DNA of 64,000 nucleotides from Glycomyces paridis (lineage in GTDB: Bacteria > Actinomycetota > Actinomycetes > Mycobacteriales > Micromonosporaceae): NCBI RefSeq assembly GCF_004912155.1, contig NZ_STGX01000001.1, positions 274,741 to 338,740 on the forward strand, read 5' to 3'. This document shows, one piece after another, positions 42,378 to 51,222 of the stretch. Within the stretch, counting starts at the first letter, position 1. Each line of letters starts with the position of its first letter. The position numbers and the translations under genes are program-made. The notes under the pieces were generated by a model that was given only the letters and a program-made list of their open reading frames with translations, made no database searches and was not told the DNA's origin.

Positions 42378-42881
42378 ATGCCGACCACGATCGAGACCCC
42401 GCCCCCGGCCCCCGCCGGCCTGTTCCCGCGCGCCGCCGCGCTGCTGCGGCGCCACGCCGGGGAGCTCATCCGCTTCGCCGGCGTCGGCGGCACCGCCTAC
42501 GTGATCGACATCGGGCTGTTCAACGTCCTGTTCCTGGGCCTGGACTGGACGGACTGGAGCGCCAAGATCGTCTCCACGATCGTCGCGACCACCGTCGCCT
42601 TCGCGGGGAACCGCCACTGGACCTGGCGCGACCGGCGCGGCAGCGCCGCCGCCCACCGCCAGTACGCGCTCTACTTCCTCTTCAACGGCGTCGGCCTGCT
42701 CATCGCGCTCGGCTGCCTGTGGGCCAACAACGGGCTCGCCGAGGTCTGGCCGCAGTACTTCGACACCGCGATCGCCAAGAACCTCGCCGCGAACTTCTTC
42801 GGCGTCGGCCTCGCCACGATCTTCCGGTTCTTCGCCTACCGCACCTGGGTCTTCCGCCACCCCGAGCTCGCCGAGGCCTGA
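42378..42881 (+). CDS. GtrA-family membrane protein
   Basis: 167 residues with four transmembrane helices: IRFAGVGGTAYVIDIGLFN, IVSTIVATTVAFAGNRHWTW, YFLFNGVGLLIALGCLW and the C-terminal NFFGVGLATIFRFFAYRTWVF. GtrA proteins are thought to move polyprenyl-linked sugars across the membrane for cell-envelope glycosylation. TAAGCT (42365-42370) seven bases before the ATG indicates a leaderless mRNA. Position next to a PH-domain gene and birA resembles mycobacterial Rv3277-Rv3279c. Confidence 0.92.
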   Translation: MPTTIETPPPAPAGLFPRAAALLRRHAGELIRFAGVGGTAYVIDIGLFNVLFLGLDWTDWSAKIVSTIVATTVAFAGNRHWTWRDRRGSAAAHRQYALYFLFNGVGLLIALGCLWANNGLAEVWPQYFDTAIAKNLAANFFGVGLATIFRFFAYRTWVFRHPELAEA

Positions 42882-42920
42882 CCGGCGACTCCGCGAACGA
42901 CGGCACCGCAGAACGACGAC

Positions 42921-42950
42921 GCCCGCGTGATCCGAACGGATCGCGCGGGC
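42921..42950. terminator. Hairpin terminator between convergent genes
   Basis: A 13-base stem (GCCCGCGTGATCC with one G-T pair) and GAAC loop, between gtrA-like and the PH-domain gene. Confidence 0.78.
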
Positions 42951-42973
42951 GCTTCGCTTGCGGGCCTAGAGGA

Positions 42974-43498
42974 TCACGTGCCGTCGCCCGCGGCGGAGCG
43001 GCGGGCGCGGTCGTCCTCGGCGAGCTGGTAGAGCAGGGCCTTGGTCTTGTCGACCTTCGGCACGTCGATGAGGTTGATCTCGCCGTCGTCGGAGGCGGAG
43101 TCGATGTTCATGTCGCCGAAGCCGAAGATCCGCTCCCACACGTTCTGCGTGTACGACACGGTGTTGACGCGGGCGAGCGGGATGTGGCGGCTCTCGCGGG
43201 TCACGAGGCCGTCGCGCCACATGACGCGCTGGTCGGTGATCACGTAGTGGGTGGAGCGCCAGCGGATCCACGGGATGACCGACAGCCAGACGAGCAGGGC
43301 GATGACGATGACGACCTCGGCCAGGACCAGCCAGATCTTGCCGTCCCAGTCGAGCCGGGTCGTGTAGGTGATGGCGATGGCGCCGATGGCCAGGAAGACC
43401 ACGAACCACAGGACGGGGCCGACGCCCTCCTTCCAATGCGGACGGGTGTGGAGCTTGACCTCTTCGCCGCGGGCGAGCTGATCGTCGGGATATCCCAC
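42974..43498 (-). CDS. Bacterial PH (bPH2/YdbS-like) membrane protein
   Basis: 174 residues. Two transmembrane helices (GPVLWFVVFLAIGAIAITY and IWLVLAEVVIVIALLVWLSVI) precede a bacterial pleckstrin-like domain with YVITDQRVMWRDGLVTRESRHIPLARVNTV. GTG start at 43498 with GGAGG five bases upstream. Family role is membrane-associated and unknown. Neighbours gtrA and birA match mycobacterial gene order. Confidence 0.9.
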   Translation of the reverse strand: MGYPDDQLARGEEVKLHTRPHWKEGVGPVLWFVVFLAIGAIAITYTTRLDWDGKIWLVLAEVVIVIALLVWLSVIPWIRWRSTHYVITDQRVMWRDGLVTRESRHIPLARVNTVSYTQNVWERIFGFGDMNIDSASDDGEINLIDVPKVDKTKALLYQLAEDDRARRSAAGDGT

Positions 43499-43535
43499 TG
43501 CGGACCTCCAGGAGTGGAAACGGGCGGGGGCGGTT

Positions 43536-43563
43536 GTTCAAAAGCACTGTAGTTCAAAAGCAC
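43536..43563. promoter_or_regulatory. Direct repeat in the promoter of the PH-domain gene
   Basis: GTTCAAAAGCAC occurs twice (43536-43547 and 43552-43563), 16 bp apart, in a locally AT-rich stretch. On the minus strand it yields TACAGT and TACTGT, possible -10 boxes about 30-50 bp before the gene. Could be tandem promoters or an activator site. Confidence 0.5.
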
Positions 43564-43637
43564 AGTACAACACGGCGTCACCGGCCCGCGGCCCGCGATT
43601 CGGGAGGGCGCGCGCGGTGAACCCGGTGCGCGGCCTC

Positions 43638-44645
43638 CTAAGGGACCCAGCCGTTCTTGGCGGCGTGCCAGCCGAGCTGGATGCGGGTGTCCACATCCGC
43701 CAGGTCCATGAGCTCGCGGACCCGCCGCTGGACGGTGCGCAGCCCGATGCCCAGGCGCGAGGCGATCGACTGGTCGGTGAGCCCGGCGATGAGGAGCCCC
43801 AGCAGGACCGCGTCGTCCTGGTCGATCCGGTCGGGGTCGGCGGCCTTGGAGGTCGCCGGGACGCCGGTGAGCCACAGCTGCTCGAAGAGCGCTCCCGCGA
43901 GCTCCACGATGGAGCGGTTCTCGGTGATGATGGCCTTCGGGCGGCCGGGGTCGGGGACCTCGATGAGCGTCGTCCGGTCGTCCACGAGCACCAGCTTGAG
44001 CGGCAGGCGCTTGGCGAACCGCACCTCGTCGCCGGAGGCGAGCGCGTGGCGCAGGTGCGCGGCGTAGGGGTCGGCGTCGAGCACGGCCCGGTCGACGAGG
44101 ATGCGGTGGCCGACGCCGCGGGCCTGGAGGCCCAGGTGCAGCTCCTTCTCGGGGACGGGCAGGACCATCGGGGGCCGCACGAAGGTGCGGACGGAGTGCT
44201 CGGCGGCGGCCTTGAGGCCGCGCAGGCGCGAGCGGATGGCGACCGGGCCGGTCACGGCCTCCCAGTTGCCCTGGTCGCCGCCGCCGGGGCCGGCGCCGGT
44301 GCGGCCGATCTCCAGGAGTTCGCGCAGGGCCTCGTATTCGCCGAGGGCCGCGCCGAGGCGGGCGGCGATGCGCCCGCCCAGGACGGTGTCGGGGCTGACG
44401 GCGCGGAAGCGCGCGTCGGTGCTCATGACGGCGAACCCGTCCTCGACCAGGCGCATGAGGCCCGCCTGGACGTCGGCGCCGGTCCGGCCGGACTCGGCCG
44501 CGAGCTGCGCGGCGGTGGCGTCGGCGCGGGGGAGCAGGAGCCGGTAGAGGCGTTCGCCGTCGGCGTCGAGCCCGGTCGGTCCCGGCGGCTGCCGGGCCGG
44601 CCGGGTGTCGGGTCGTGCGTCGTCGCCGTGCGTTCGGTCGGTCAA
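43638..44645 (-). CDS. LuxR-type HTH transcriptional regulator with N-terminal winged-helix-like domain
   Basis: 335 residues. C-terminal LuxR HTH: IDQDDAVLLGLLIAGLTDQSIASRLGIGLRTVQRRVRELM. The N-terminus (GERLYRLLLPRADATAAQLAAESGRTGADVQAGLMRLVEDGF) looks like a TrmB-type winged helix. The middle holds a phospholipase-D-like sensing region common in such regulators. No receiver domain. TTG start with GGAG seven bases upstream is plausible. It lies between birA and the PH gene, a position not occupied in mycobacteria. Target unknown. Confidence 0.82.
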   Translation of the reverse strand: MTDRTHGDDARPDTRPARQPPGPTGLDADGERLYRLLLPRADATAAQLAAESGRTGADVQAGLMRLVEDGFAVMSTDARFRAVSPDTVLGGRIAARLGAALGEYEALRELLEIGRTGAGPGGGDQGNWEAVTGPVAIRSRLRGLKAAAEHSVRTFVRPPMVLPVPEKELHLGLQARGVGHRILVDRAVLDADPYAAHLRHALASGDEVRFAKRLPLKLVLVDDRTTLIEVPDPGRPKAIITENRSIVELAGALFEQLWLTGVPATSKAADPDRIDQDDAVLLGLLIAGLTDQSIASRLGIGLRTVQRRVRELMDLADVDTRIQLGWHAAKNGWVP

Positions 44646-44687
44646 TCCGCCACTCCTCGGTCGTGCCGGGGCATCGCCTCGCGATGC

Positions 44688-45485
44688 TCAGTCATGCGGC
44701 CTCAGGTGGACGATGTCGCCCGCGGCGATCGTCTCCACCGCGCCGTCTCCGGGGTCGATCTGTAGGCAGCCGTCGGCGTCGATGCCGACCGCTCGCCCGG
44801 AAAGCTTGCGGCCGTTCGGGAACGATACCGCGACCTGGCTGCCGAGGGTGGCGGAGTCGCGGCGCCACCGTTCGATCGCCGGCGCGGGGCCCTCCTCGTT
44901 CCAGGTGCGGTAGGCCGCGGCGAAGCGGTCGAGGAAGGCCGCGGCGATCGTCGCGCGGTCGAGGACGGCGGCCCCGGCGAGGAGGAGGGAGGTGGCGTGG
45001 GGGACCGGCAGCTCCTCCTCGGTGAGGGAGACGTTGAGGCCGACGCCGAGGACGGCCGCGTCGCCCTCGACCTGGGCGAGGATGCCGCAGGCCTTGCGGC
45101 CGTCGAGGAGGAGGTCGTTGGGCCACTTCAGCTTCGGGTCGAGGCCGCAGACGTCGCGGAGCGCCTCGGCGAGGGCGACGGCGGCGACGAGGCCGAGGGT
45201 GCCCCACAATTCGCGCGGGAGGGTGGGGCGCAGCAGGAGCGACATCGTCAGGCCCGCGCCTTCGGGGCTGGTCCAGGTGCGGTCGAGGCGCCCGCGTCCG
45301 CTCGACTGGATCTCGGCGATGAGGACGCGGCCCTCCTCGGCGCCGTCCCTCGCGGCGGCGGCGAGGTCCGCGTTCGTCGAACCTGTGACCGCAACCACAT
45401 CAACGGCGGTCCAGAAGTCGGACTTCTCCGACAACAGCGACCACAGGGCAACGCGGTCCAGTGGCTTTCTCGTCGGTGTGCTCAC
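44688..45485 (-). CDS. birA: Biotin--[acetyl-CoA-carboxylase] ligase
   Basis: 265 residues. Activates biotin as biotinyl-AMP and attaches it to the carboxylase carrier. Motifs: [19 protein letters not shown] (biotin/ATP loop) and [20 protein letters not shown]. No N-terminal DNA-binding domain, so not a repressor type. GTG at 45485 was chosen because TACGCT stands six bases before it (leaderless); an ATG two codons earlier is the alternative. Divergent from accD, its pathway partner. Confidence 0.93.
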   Translation of the reverse strand: MSTPTRKPLDRVALWSLLSEKSDFWTAVDVVAVTGSTNADLAAAARDGAEEGRVLIAEIQSSGRGRLDRTWTSPEGAGLTMSLLLRPTLPRELWGTLGLVAAVALAEALRDVCGLDPKLKWPNDLLLDGRKACGILAQVEGDAAVLGVGLNVSLTEEELPVPHATSLLLAGAAVLDRATIAAAFLDRFAAAYRTWNEEGPAPAIERWRRDSATLGSQVAVSFPNGRKLSGRAVGIDADGCLQIDPGDGAVETIAAGDIVHLRPHD

Positions 45486-45491
45486 GCACAT

Positions 45492-45520
45492 AGCGTAGCC
45501 ACCGCGCGGGCCGATACGAT
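45492..45520. promoter_or_regulatory. Divergent leaderless promoters of birA and accD
   Basis: Minus strand: TACGCT (45492-45497), six bases, GTG of birA. Plus strand: TACGAT (45515-45520), seven bases, GTG of accD. The two -10 boxes are only 17 bp apart, so polymerase binding on one strand should hinder the other. Confidence 0.72.
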
Positions 45521-45527
45521 CCGAAGC

Positions 45528-47102
45528 GTGACCGACATCGACTTCCACACGACCGCCGGGCGGCTCGCCGACCTGGCCGAGCGCCTCTCCGAATCGGCCA
45601 CCGGGAACCCCCGGGCGATCGAGAAGCAGCACGAGAAGGGCAAGCGCACCGCACGCGAGCGCCTGGAGCAGCTCCTCGACGAGGGGTCGTTCGTCGAACT
45701 CGACAGCCTCCGCAGGCACCACTCCACCAGCTTCGGCATGGAGGCCAACCGGCCCTACGGCGACGGCGTCGTCACCGGCTACGGCACCATCGAGGGCCGC
45801 GAGGTCTGCGTGTTCGCCCAGGACTTCACCGTCCTCGGCGGCTCCCTCGGACAGGTCTCGGGCGAGAAGATCACGAAGATCCAGGAGCTGGCGCTGCGCA
45901 CCGGCCGCCCGATCATCGGCATCTCCGACTCCGGCGGCGCCCGCATCCAGGAGGGCGTCGCCTCCCTCGGCGGCTACGCCGAGATCTTCTTCCGCAACGT
46001 GCGCGCCTCCGGCGTCATCCCCCAGATCTCGCTCATCATGGGCCCGTGCGCGGGCGGCGCGGTCTACTCGCCCGCGATCACCGACTTCACCGTCATGGTC
46101 GACCAGACCTCCCACATGTTCATCACCGGACCCGACGTCGTGCGCGCCGTGACCGGCGAGGACGTCGGCATGGAGGAGCTCGGCGGCGCCCGCACCCACA
46201 ACGCCGTCGCCGGCAACGCCCACTACCTCGCCTCCGACGAGGGCGACGCGCTCGAATACGTCAAGCACCTGCTGTCGTACCTGCCCTCGAACAACCTCGA
46301 CGAGCCCCCCGCCTACGAGTCCAAGGACTTCGAGCTCGACCTCACCGCCGACGACCTCGCGCTGGACACGGTCATCCCCAACTCCGCGAACCAGCCCTAC
46401 GACATGCACAAGGTCGTCGAGTCCGTCCTCGACGAGGGCGAGTTCCTGGAGACCCAGGCGCTGTTCGCCAAGAACATCCTCACCGGCTTCGGGCGCCTCG
46501 ACGGCCGCCCCGTCGGCGTCGTCGCCAACCAGCCCATGCACTTCGCCGGCTGCCTCGACATCGACGCCTCCGAGAAGGCCGCCCGGTTCATCCGCTTCTG
46601 CGACGCCTTCAACATCCCGATCATCTCCTTCGTGGACGTCCCCGGGTTCCTCCCCGGCACCTCCCAGGAGCACGACGGGATCATCCGCCGCGGCGCCAAG
46701 CTCATCTACGCCTACGCCGAGGCCACCGTCCCCAAGCTCACCGTCGTCTGCCGCAAGGACTACGGCGGCGCGTACTGCGTCATGGGCTCCAAGGGCGTCG
46801 GCGCCGACCTGTGCCTGGCCTGGCCGACCGCCGAGATCGCCGTCATGGGCTCCCAGGGCGCCGTCAACATTCTCTACCGCCGCGAGCTCGCCAAGGCCGA
46901 CGACGAGCAGGCCAAGCGCGCCGAACTCATGTCCGAGTACGAGGAGAAGCTGAACAACCCGTACGTCGCGGCCGAACTCGGCCTCATCGACGCGGTCATC
47001 CAGCCGCGCGAGACCCGCGCCCAGCTCGTGCGCGGCCTGCGCATGAACGCCTCCAAGCGCGACGAACTGCCCGCCAAGAAGCACGGCAACATCCCGCTGT
47101 AA
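45528..47102 (+). CDS. accD: Acyl-CoA carboxylase carboxyltransferase (beta) subunit
   Basis: 524 residues. Transfers carboxyl from biotin to acetyl- or propionyl-CoA for malonyl/methylmalonyl-CoA. Two crotonase-like halves: [21 protein letters not shown] with [12 protein letters not shown] (oxyanion loop), and [39 protein letters not shown] with [14 protein letters not shown]. Propionyl-CoA carboxylase-like, matching mycobacterial accD5. GTG start, leaderless. The alpha/biotin subunit is not in the window; the epsilon subunit follows after an NYN gene. Confidence 0.95.
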   Translation: MTDIDFHTTAGRLADLAERLSESATGNPRAIEKQHEKGKRTARERLEQLLDEGSFVELDSLRRHHSTSFGMEANRPYGDGVVTGYGTIEGREVCVFAQDFTVLGGSLGQVSGEKITKIQELALRTGRPIIGISDSGGARIQEGVASLGGYAEIFFRNVRASGVIPQISLIMGPCAGGAVYSPAITDFTVMVDQTSHMFITGPDVVRAVTGEDVGMEELGGARTHNAVAGNAHYLASDEGDALEYVKHLLSYLPSNNLDEPPAYESKDFELDLTADDLALDTVIPNSANQPYDMHKVVESVLDEGEFLETQALFAKNILTGFGRLDGRPVGVVANQPMHFAGCLDIDASEKAARFIRFCDAFNIPIISFVDVPGFLPGTSQEHDGIIRRGAKLIYAYAEATVPKLTVVCRKDYGGAYCVMGSKGVGADLCLAWPTAEIAVMGSQGAVNILYRRELAKADDEQAKRAELMSEYEEKLNNPYVAAELGLIDAVIQPRETRAQLVRGLRMNASKRDELPAKKHGNIPL

Positions 47103-47112
47103 GGACACCGAA

Positions 47113-47137
47113 GGCGGCGGGGCTCTGCCCCGCCGCC
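47113..47137 (+). terminator. Hairpin terminator after accD
   Basis: An 11-base stem GGCGGCGGGGC with TCT loop, ten bases after accD. It separates accD from the NYN-accE-maf genes. Confidence 0.75.
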
Positions 47138-47295
47138 CTCCTCACCGGAACGGGTGAACCCCGCCCGCGGCCCGCGGCCGTGTCCGCTCCGCACACGCGC
47201 CACTACCGGGAGAAACCGCTTTGCCACGCGGAGCGGCGTGCACCACTCCCATCCCAAGCGTCCGATCCGGGTACCGTCTTACACAGCTGGGGGAA

Positions 47296-47314
47296 GCGGG
47301 ACGAAATGTCCCGC
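47296..47314 (+). other. Hairpin in the leader of the NYN-nuclease gene
   Basis: GCGGGAC-GAAAT-GTCCCGC lies about 20 bases before the ATG and just ahead of the ribosome-binding site. It would fold in the mRNA leader. A possible -10 TACCGT sits at 47272-47277. Confidence 0.5.
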
Positions 47315-47333
47315 CCGACGTTGGGAGTGGGCC

Positions 47334-48347
47334 ATGACACCAATCGGAGGGATGCTGCCCGGGCTGCCGTCCCGGCGGTACGCCATATTGATCGACGTCG
47401 GCTACCTCTACGCGGCCGCCGCGGAACTCCTGCTCGACGCCACCTCGCGCCGCGACTACCGCGTCGACGCCGAGAAGCTCATCAAATCCCTCATCGAACG
47501 GGCCGCGCACCGCCTCCCCGACGGCGAGCTCCTGCGCCTGTACTGGTTCGACGCCGCCCGCGACCGCGTGCCCACCGTCGACCAGCGCGTCATCGCCAAC
47601 ATGGAGTTCGTCAAGGTCCGCCTCGGCAACCTCAACTCGCGCGGCCAGCAGAAGGGCGTCGACGCACAGATCCGCTCCGACCTGGAGCTCCTCGCCCGCC
47701 ACCACGCCGTCCACGAGGCCATCCTCCTCGCCGGCGACGAGGACATGGTCCCCGCCGTCGAGGTCGCCCAGGCCTACGGCGTGCGCGTCCACCTGTGGGG
47801 CGTCGAACCGCCCTACGGCACCAACCAGGCCGAGCGCCTCGTGTGGGAGTCCGACACGGTCGCCACCATCGAGGCCGAGGACGTGCGCGCCTACTTCACC
47901 AAGAGCGGCACCGCCGCCGCGGCCACCCTGAGCATGGTCGGCGCGCCCATGACGCAGCCCGAACCGCGCGTGCCCAGCCCCGCCGCCGTCTTCGGCCAGC
48001 GCCAGTCGGTGGCGGTCACCATGAACGCCGCCGACGCGCTGGCGCAGGCCGAGTCGGCCCGGCCGAAATTCGTGCGGACCACGCAGACCGGCGAGAAGCT
48101 CGACCCCGAGACCGTCCGCTCGGTCGGGGAGTACGTGGGCCACAAATGGCTGCTGACCAGGGGCGCCGACAACATAGCGGACCTCCTGCCGGGCCCGCAG
48201 CTGCCGACGGTCATCGACAAGGAGCTGCTGGTGGAGGCCGAGAAGGAACTCGGATACTCTCTACGCGACCACCCCGAAGCGCGGATCTGGGTCCGCGACG
48301 GCTTCTGGGAGCGGGTGCACCGCGAATTCGACATCGATGAGGAGTAG
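47334..48347 (+). CDS. NYN-domain (PIN-like) putative RNase
   Basis: 337 residues. NYN domain at ~15-180: YAILIDVGYLYAAAAELL, LYWFDAARDR, KGVDAQIRSDLELLARHHAVHEAILLAGDEDMVPAVEVA, with the acidic residues expected of PIN-like metal sites. The C-terminal part (~230-337: KWLLTRGADNIADLLPGPQLPTVIDKELL) looks helical and may bind RNA. Followed 4 bp later by accE, so cotranscribed with accE-maf. RNase activity is inferred from the fold. Confidence 0.86.
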   Translation: MTPIGGMLPGLPSRRYAILIDVGYLYAAAAELLLDATSRRDYRVDAEKLIKSLIERAAHRLPDGELLRLYWFDAARDRVPTVDQRVIANMEFVKVRLGNLNSRGQQKGVDAQIRSDLELLARHHAVHEAILLAGDEDMVPAVEVAQAYGVRVHLWGVEPPYGTNQAERLVWESDTVATIEAEDVRAYFTKSGTAAAATLSMVGAPMTQPEPRVPSPAAVFGQRQSVAVTMNAADALAQAESARPKFVRTTQTGEKLDPETVRSVGEYVGHKWLLTRGADNIADLLPGPQLPTVIDKELLVEAEKELGYSLRDHPEARIWVRDGFWERVHREFDIDEE

Positions 48348-48351
48348 CGCG

Positions 48352-48561
48352 ATGAGTCTGGAGCTCAAGGTCCTCCGCGGGAACCCTTCCGACGAGGAGC
48401 TCGCAGCGCTGGTCGGGCTGATCACGGCCCTGCCGCGCCCCGAGGAGGAGTCGGAGGCGCCCGGGCGCCGGGCGGCCTGGTCGAACCCGGGCCTGAAGCT
48501 GCGCGTGCGCCGGTCCTGGCGCGACACCGCCGTCCCGGCGCGCCGGGGGACGGACCGTTGA
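48352..48561 (+). CDS. accE: Acyl-CoA carboxylase epsilon subunit
   Basis: 69 residues. LKVLRGNPSDEELAALVGLI is the signature of the small epsilon subunit that tightens alpha-beta assembly in actinobacterial carboxylases. The Trp-containing C-terminus (AAWSNPGLKLR) is typical. It starts 4 bp after the NYN gene and overlaps maf by 4 bp. Normally it follows accD directly; here the NYN gene intervenes. Confidence 0.9.
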   Translation: MSLELKVLRGNPSDEELAALVGLITALPRPEEESEAPGRRAAWSNPGLKLRVRRSWRDTAVPARRGTDR

Positions 48562-49151
48562 CGCACCCGTTCGTCCTGGCCTCGCAGTCCCCGGCCCGCC
48601 GCGAACTGCTGCGCGCGGCCGGGATCGAGCCGCTCGTGATCGTCTCCGGCGTCGACGAGAGCCGCGTCATGGGCGAGGACCCGGCCGAGCTGGCGAGCGC
48701 GCTCGCCGAACTCAAGGCCGAGGCGGTCCTCGACCAGGTGAGCGCGGGTTCGCTCGTGCTCGGCTGCGACTCGGTGCTGCACTTCGGGCACGAGATCCTC
48801 GGCAAGCCCGAGGGCCCGGAGGAGGCGACGTCGCGCTGGAAGCGGATGCGCGGGAACTCGGGGACGCTGTACACCGGGCACTGCCTCATCGACACCGCCG
48901 CCGACCGGAAGGTCGTGCGGGCCTCGGGGACCGTCGTCCACTTCGCCGAGGTCGCCGACGAGGAGATCGCCGCCTACGTGGCGACCGGCGAGCCGCTGCA
49001 CGTGGCGGGCTCCTTCACCCTCGACGGCTACGGCTCGGCCTTCATCGACCGCATCGAGGGCGACCCGGGCACCGTGATCGGCCTGTCGATGCCGCTGCTG
49101 CGCAACATGCTGGGCGAACTGGAGATCGCCCTCCACCAACTCTGGACCTGA
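48558..49151 (+). CDS. maf: Maf-family nucleotide pyrophosphatase
   Basis: 197 residues. FVLASQSPARRELLRAAGI is the Maf signature; VLGCDSVLHFGHEILGKP holds the catalytic Asp, and SFTLDGYGSAFIDRIEGDPGTVIGLSMPLL is conserved. Hydrolyses non-canonical or modified NTPs; linked to septum control. A TTG start at 48558 overlaps the accE stop. Confidence 0.92.
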   Translation: MTHPFVLASQSPARRELLRAAGIEPLVIVSGVDESRVMGEDPAELASALAELKAEAVLDQVSAGSLVLGCDSVLHFGHEILGKPEGPEEATSRWKRMRGNSGTLYTGHCLIDTAADRKVVRASGTVVHFAEVADEEIAAYVATGEPLHVAGSFTLDGYGSAFIDRIEGDPGTVIGLSMPLLRNMLGELEIALHQLWT

Positions 49152-49241
49152 CCGGCGGGCTGTGCCCCCGGGGTCGGGTGTGTCGGTGCGGAAGGCCCCC
49201 CGGGTCAAGGGTGGCTCGGGGGTGCGACATGTGGTCGGTCC

Positions 49242-50072
49242 TTATGCGAGCAGGTCTTCGATAACGCCGTAGCCGCGTGCTCTCGCGTGGTCGAGGGCGG
49301 TGCGGCCGTTGCGGTCGCGGAGGCTAGCGTCGGCGCCCACGTCGAGGAGCATCGCGGTGATCTCCTGGTGAGGTTCGCCGCCGTCGCCGAGTGCGACCGC
49401 TTCGAGGAGGGCGGTCCAGCCGTTGTAGTTGACGCGGTCGATCACGGACTCGATGCCGGTGGTCGCCAGCACCTCCCGCACGTAGTCGGCGTGCCCGCGC
49501 TCCGAAGCCGGATGGAGTGGGCTGCCGCCGCGCCGGTTCGGGACTGTCAGGTCGGGGCCGGCCTCCCAGATGACCCGCATCATCGCGACCGAGCCGGTCA
49601 CGCCGCAGGTCACCCACGGGGTGTCGCCGAGGTCGTCGGTCGCGTCGGGGTCGGCGCCGCGTTCGACGAGGACCGTCGCGGCCTCCACCCGGTCGGCGAG
49701 CGCCGCGAGCATGAGCGGCCCTCGCCCGTCTTCGTTCCGCGCCTCGATCCGCGCGCCGCGGTCCAGGAGCGCGGTGACCGAGGCGGCGTCGCCCGCGCCC
49801 GCCGCCTCCAGCAGGTCGGCGTCCCACTGCGCGAGCAGTCCTTCGCCCGGCCGCGCCGTCCGCCCGGAGGCGGACGGCGAACGCGAACCCCGTTCGCGCG
49901 GTTCGGGGTCCGGCGCGCAGGCCGCCAGCGGCCCGGCCGCGAGGCCGAGCCCCGCGGCCAGGACCACCCGGCGCTTGAAGCCCCTGGTTCCGGACCCGGT
50001 GCGCCCGAAACCTCCGCGCTCAAAGCCCGTGCGTCCGAAGCCTCCGCGCCCGGACCCCGTGCGGGCCGCCAC
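49242..50072 (-). CDS. Ankyrin-repeat Tat lipoprotein
   Basis: 276 residues. A basic N-terminus with short Gly-Phe-Gly-Arg-type repeats and FKRRVVLAAGLGLAAGPLAACAPDPEP shows a twin-arginine-like pair and a lipobox (LAAC). After lipidation, about four ankyrin repeats follow (DLLEAAGAGDAASVTALLDRGA, RGPLMLAALADRVEAATVLVERGADPDATD, and others) to the C-terminus. The GTG at 50072 begins 2 bp after the hbpS-like stop, so the two genes are cotranscribed. Probably a surface scaffold working with the haem-binding protein, by proximity. Confidence 0.85.
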   Translation of the reverse strand: MAARTGSGRGGFGRTGFERGGFGRTGSGTRGFKRRVVLAAGLGLAAGPLAACAPDPEPRERGSRSPSASGRTARPGEGLLAQWDADLLEAAGAGDAASVTALLDRGARIEARNEDGRGPLMLAALADRVEAATVLVERGADPDATDDLGDTPWVTCGVTGSVAMMRVIWEAGPDLTVPNRRGGSPLHPASERGHADYVREVLATTGIESVIDRVNYNGWTALLEAVALGDGGEPHQEITAMLLDVGADASLRDRNGRTALDHARARGYGVIEDLLA

Positions 50073-50074
50073 GA

Positions 50075-50659
50075 CTACCCTTCGAGGTCTTCGAGCGCGG
50101 CGAGACCTGCCAGGGCGATCTCCTCGTCGATGTCGCCCGAAGGGGCGCCGCCGACGCCGATGCCCGCGATCGGGGCGCCGTCGAACACGACCGGGACGCC
50201 GCCCGCGAGGAACAGCGTGCCGGGGATGTCGGCGATGCTCGGGCCGTTGCCCTTCGCCGCGTTCGTAAGGTCGCTCGTCGCCTGGCCCCACGACACCGCC
50301 GTGTAAGCCTTCGCCTCGGCCGAGTCCGGGCTCTGCGGGCCCGCGCCGTCGCCCTTGACCATCGCGACCGTGTTCCCGTCGCGGTCCACGATCGTCACCG
50401 TGACGCGCTGGTCGAGCTCGGCCGCCTTCTCCTGGGCCGCGTCGAGCACCGCCATCGCCGCCTCGTGGGTGAGCGAGTTCGAGGCCCGCACGCCGTCCTC
50501 CTGGACCTCGGCGACCGCGATCGCGTCCACCGGTTCGGCCTCGGCCACGGCGGTCGGCGCCGCGTACGCGCTGACGCCGACGATCCCCCCGACGACGGCG
50601 AGACCGGTGACCGCGCCGACGGCGAGGCGCTTGCGGAAAGTGGTGGGCGTGGCGTTCAT
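50075..50659 (-). CDS. Secreted HbpS/GlcG-family haem-binding protein
   Basis: 194 residues. Signal peptide MNATPTTFRKRLAVGAVTGLAVV to about residue 38 (AYAAPTAVA), then the GlcG/DUF336 fold: AMAVLDAAQEKAAELDQRVTVTIVDRDGN, AYTAVSWG, PGTLFLAGGVPVVFDGAPIAGIGVGG. In Streptomyces reticuli the homologue HbpS senses haem or redox stress outside the cell and works with the SenS-SenR two-component system. A SenSR-like pair is encoded divergently here. Haem binding here is inferred. Confidence 0.87.
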   Translation of the reverse strand: MNATPTTFRKRLAVGAVTGLAVVGGIVGVSAYAAPTAVAEAEPVDAIAVAEVQEDGVRASNSLTHEAAMAVLDAAQEKAAELDQRVTVTIVDRDGNTVAMVKGDGAGPQSPDSAEAKAYTAVSWGQATSDLTNAAKGNGPSIADIPGTLFLAGGVPVVFDGAPIAGIGVGGAPSGDIDEEIALAGLAALEDLEG

Positions 50660-51222
50660 GTTCGGCTCCTTCGAGTTCGGTCCGGTGCTCTCACCGGCAC
50701 GAGGACAAGTCTTCGGCGCGCCGCGCCCCGGCGCATCGAGCCGACGACGGGTCTTCCCGCGCCGCCCGGACGAGGTCCGGCGTCAACCGTTCGATTGATG
50801 CGACCAGGCCCTGCCGCCGGGCAACCTCGTGAGCAGGCCCGGCAACGGGCCTACCGGCGGCATGCGGGACGGGATTCGGCTCGGGTCGCGGCCCGCGTCG
50901 TGGGCGGCGCACCGGCGGCTGCCGGTCGGCGGTACGGGCGAACGGGCCCTCCGGTCCGGAACGGTCGTTTCGAGTCGTAATACGGACCCGTCAAGTCCGG
51001 GTTCGGGCTCGGGCGATGATCATCGGTCGCGGGGTCGCGGGGTCGCGGGGTCGCGGGGTCGCGGGGTCGCGGGGTCGCGGGGTCGCGGGGTCGCGGGGTC
51101 GCGGGGGCGCGGGCGCGCTGAGGCGCCGCCGCCATCGACTCGGGCCCGGCCGGTCCGGCGCCCGGGTGAGAAACGGCGAAGCCGCCACCGGCACCGCCTA
51201 CGATTCGGCAGAGGAGGCCACG
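50660..51222. other. Long divergent promoter region between the hbpS-like gene and the senSR-like operon
   Basis: No gene supported. It carries the 8-bp microsatellite at 51025-51112, a possible -10 TACGAT at 51198-51203, and the kinase's AGAGGAGG ribosome-binding site. The left part (50660-51000) shows only GC-rich unstructured sequence to the eye. Confidence 0.6.
51025..51112. repeat. Microsatellite (GGTCGCGG)10 plus one variant unit
   Basis: Ten perfect tandem copies of the octamer GGTCGCGG at 51025-51104 and an eleventh GGGCGCGG. Not CRISPR-like: no spacers. It lies about 110 bp upstream of the sensor-kinase start codon. Confidence 0.95.

Noticed and set aside
45490-47108. Continuation of the birA frame as an antisense frame through accD
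   Set aside because: birA has a proper leaderless start at 45485, and the upstream part is complementary to accD.
51025-51112. CRISPR array
   Set aside because: Perfect 8-bp head-to-tail repeats without spacers: a microsatellite, not CRISPR.
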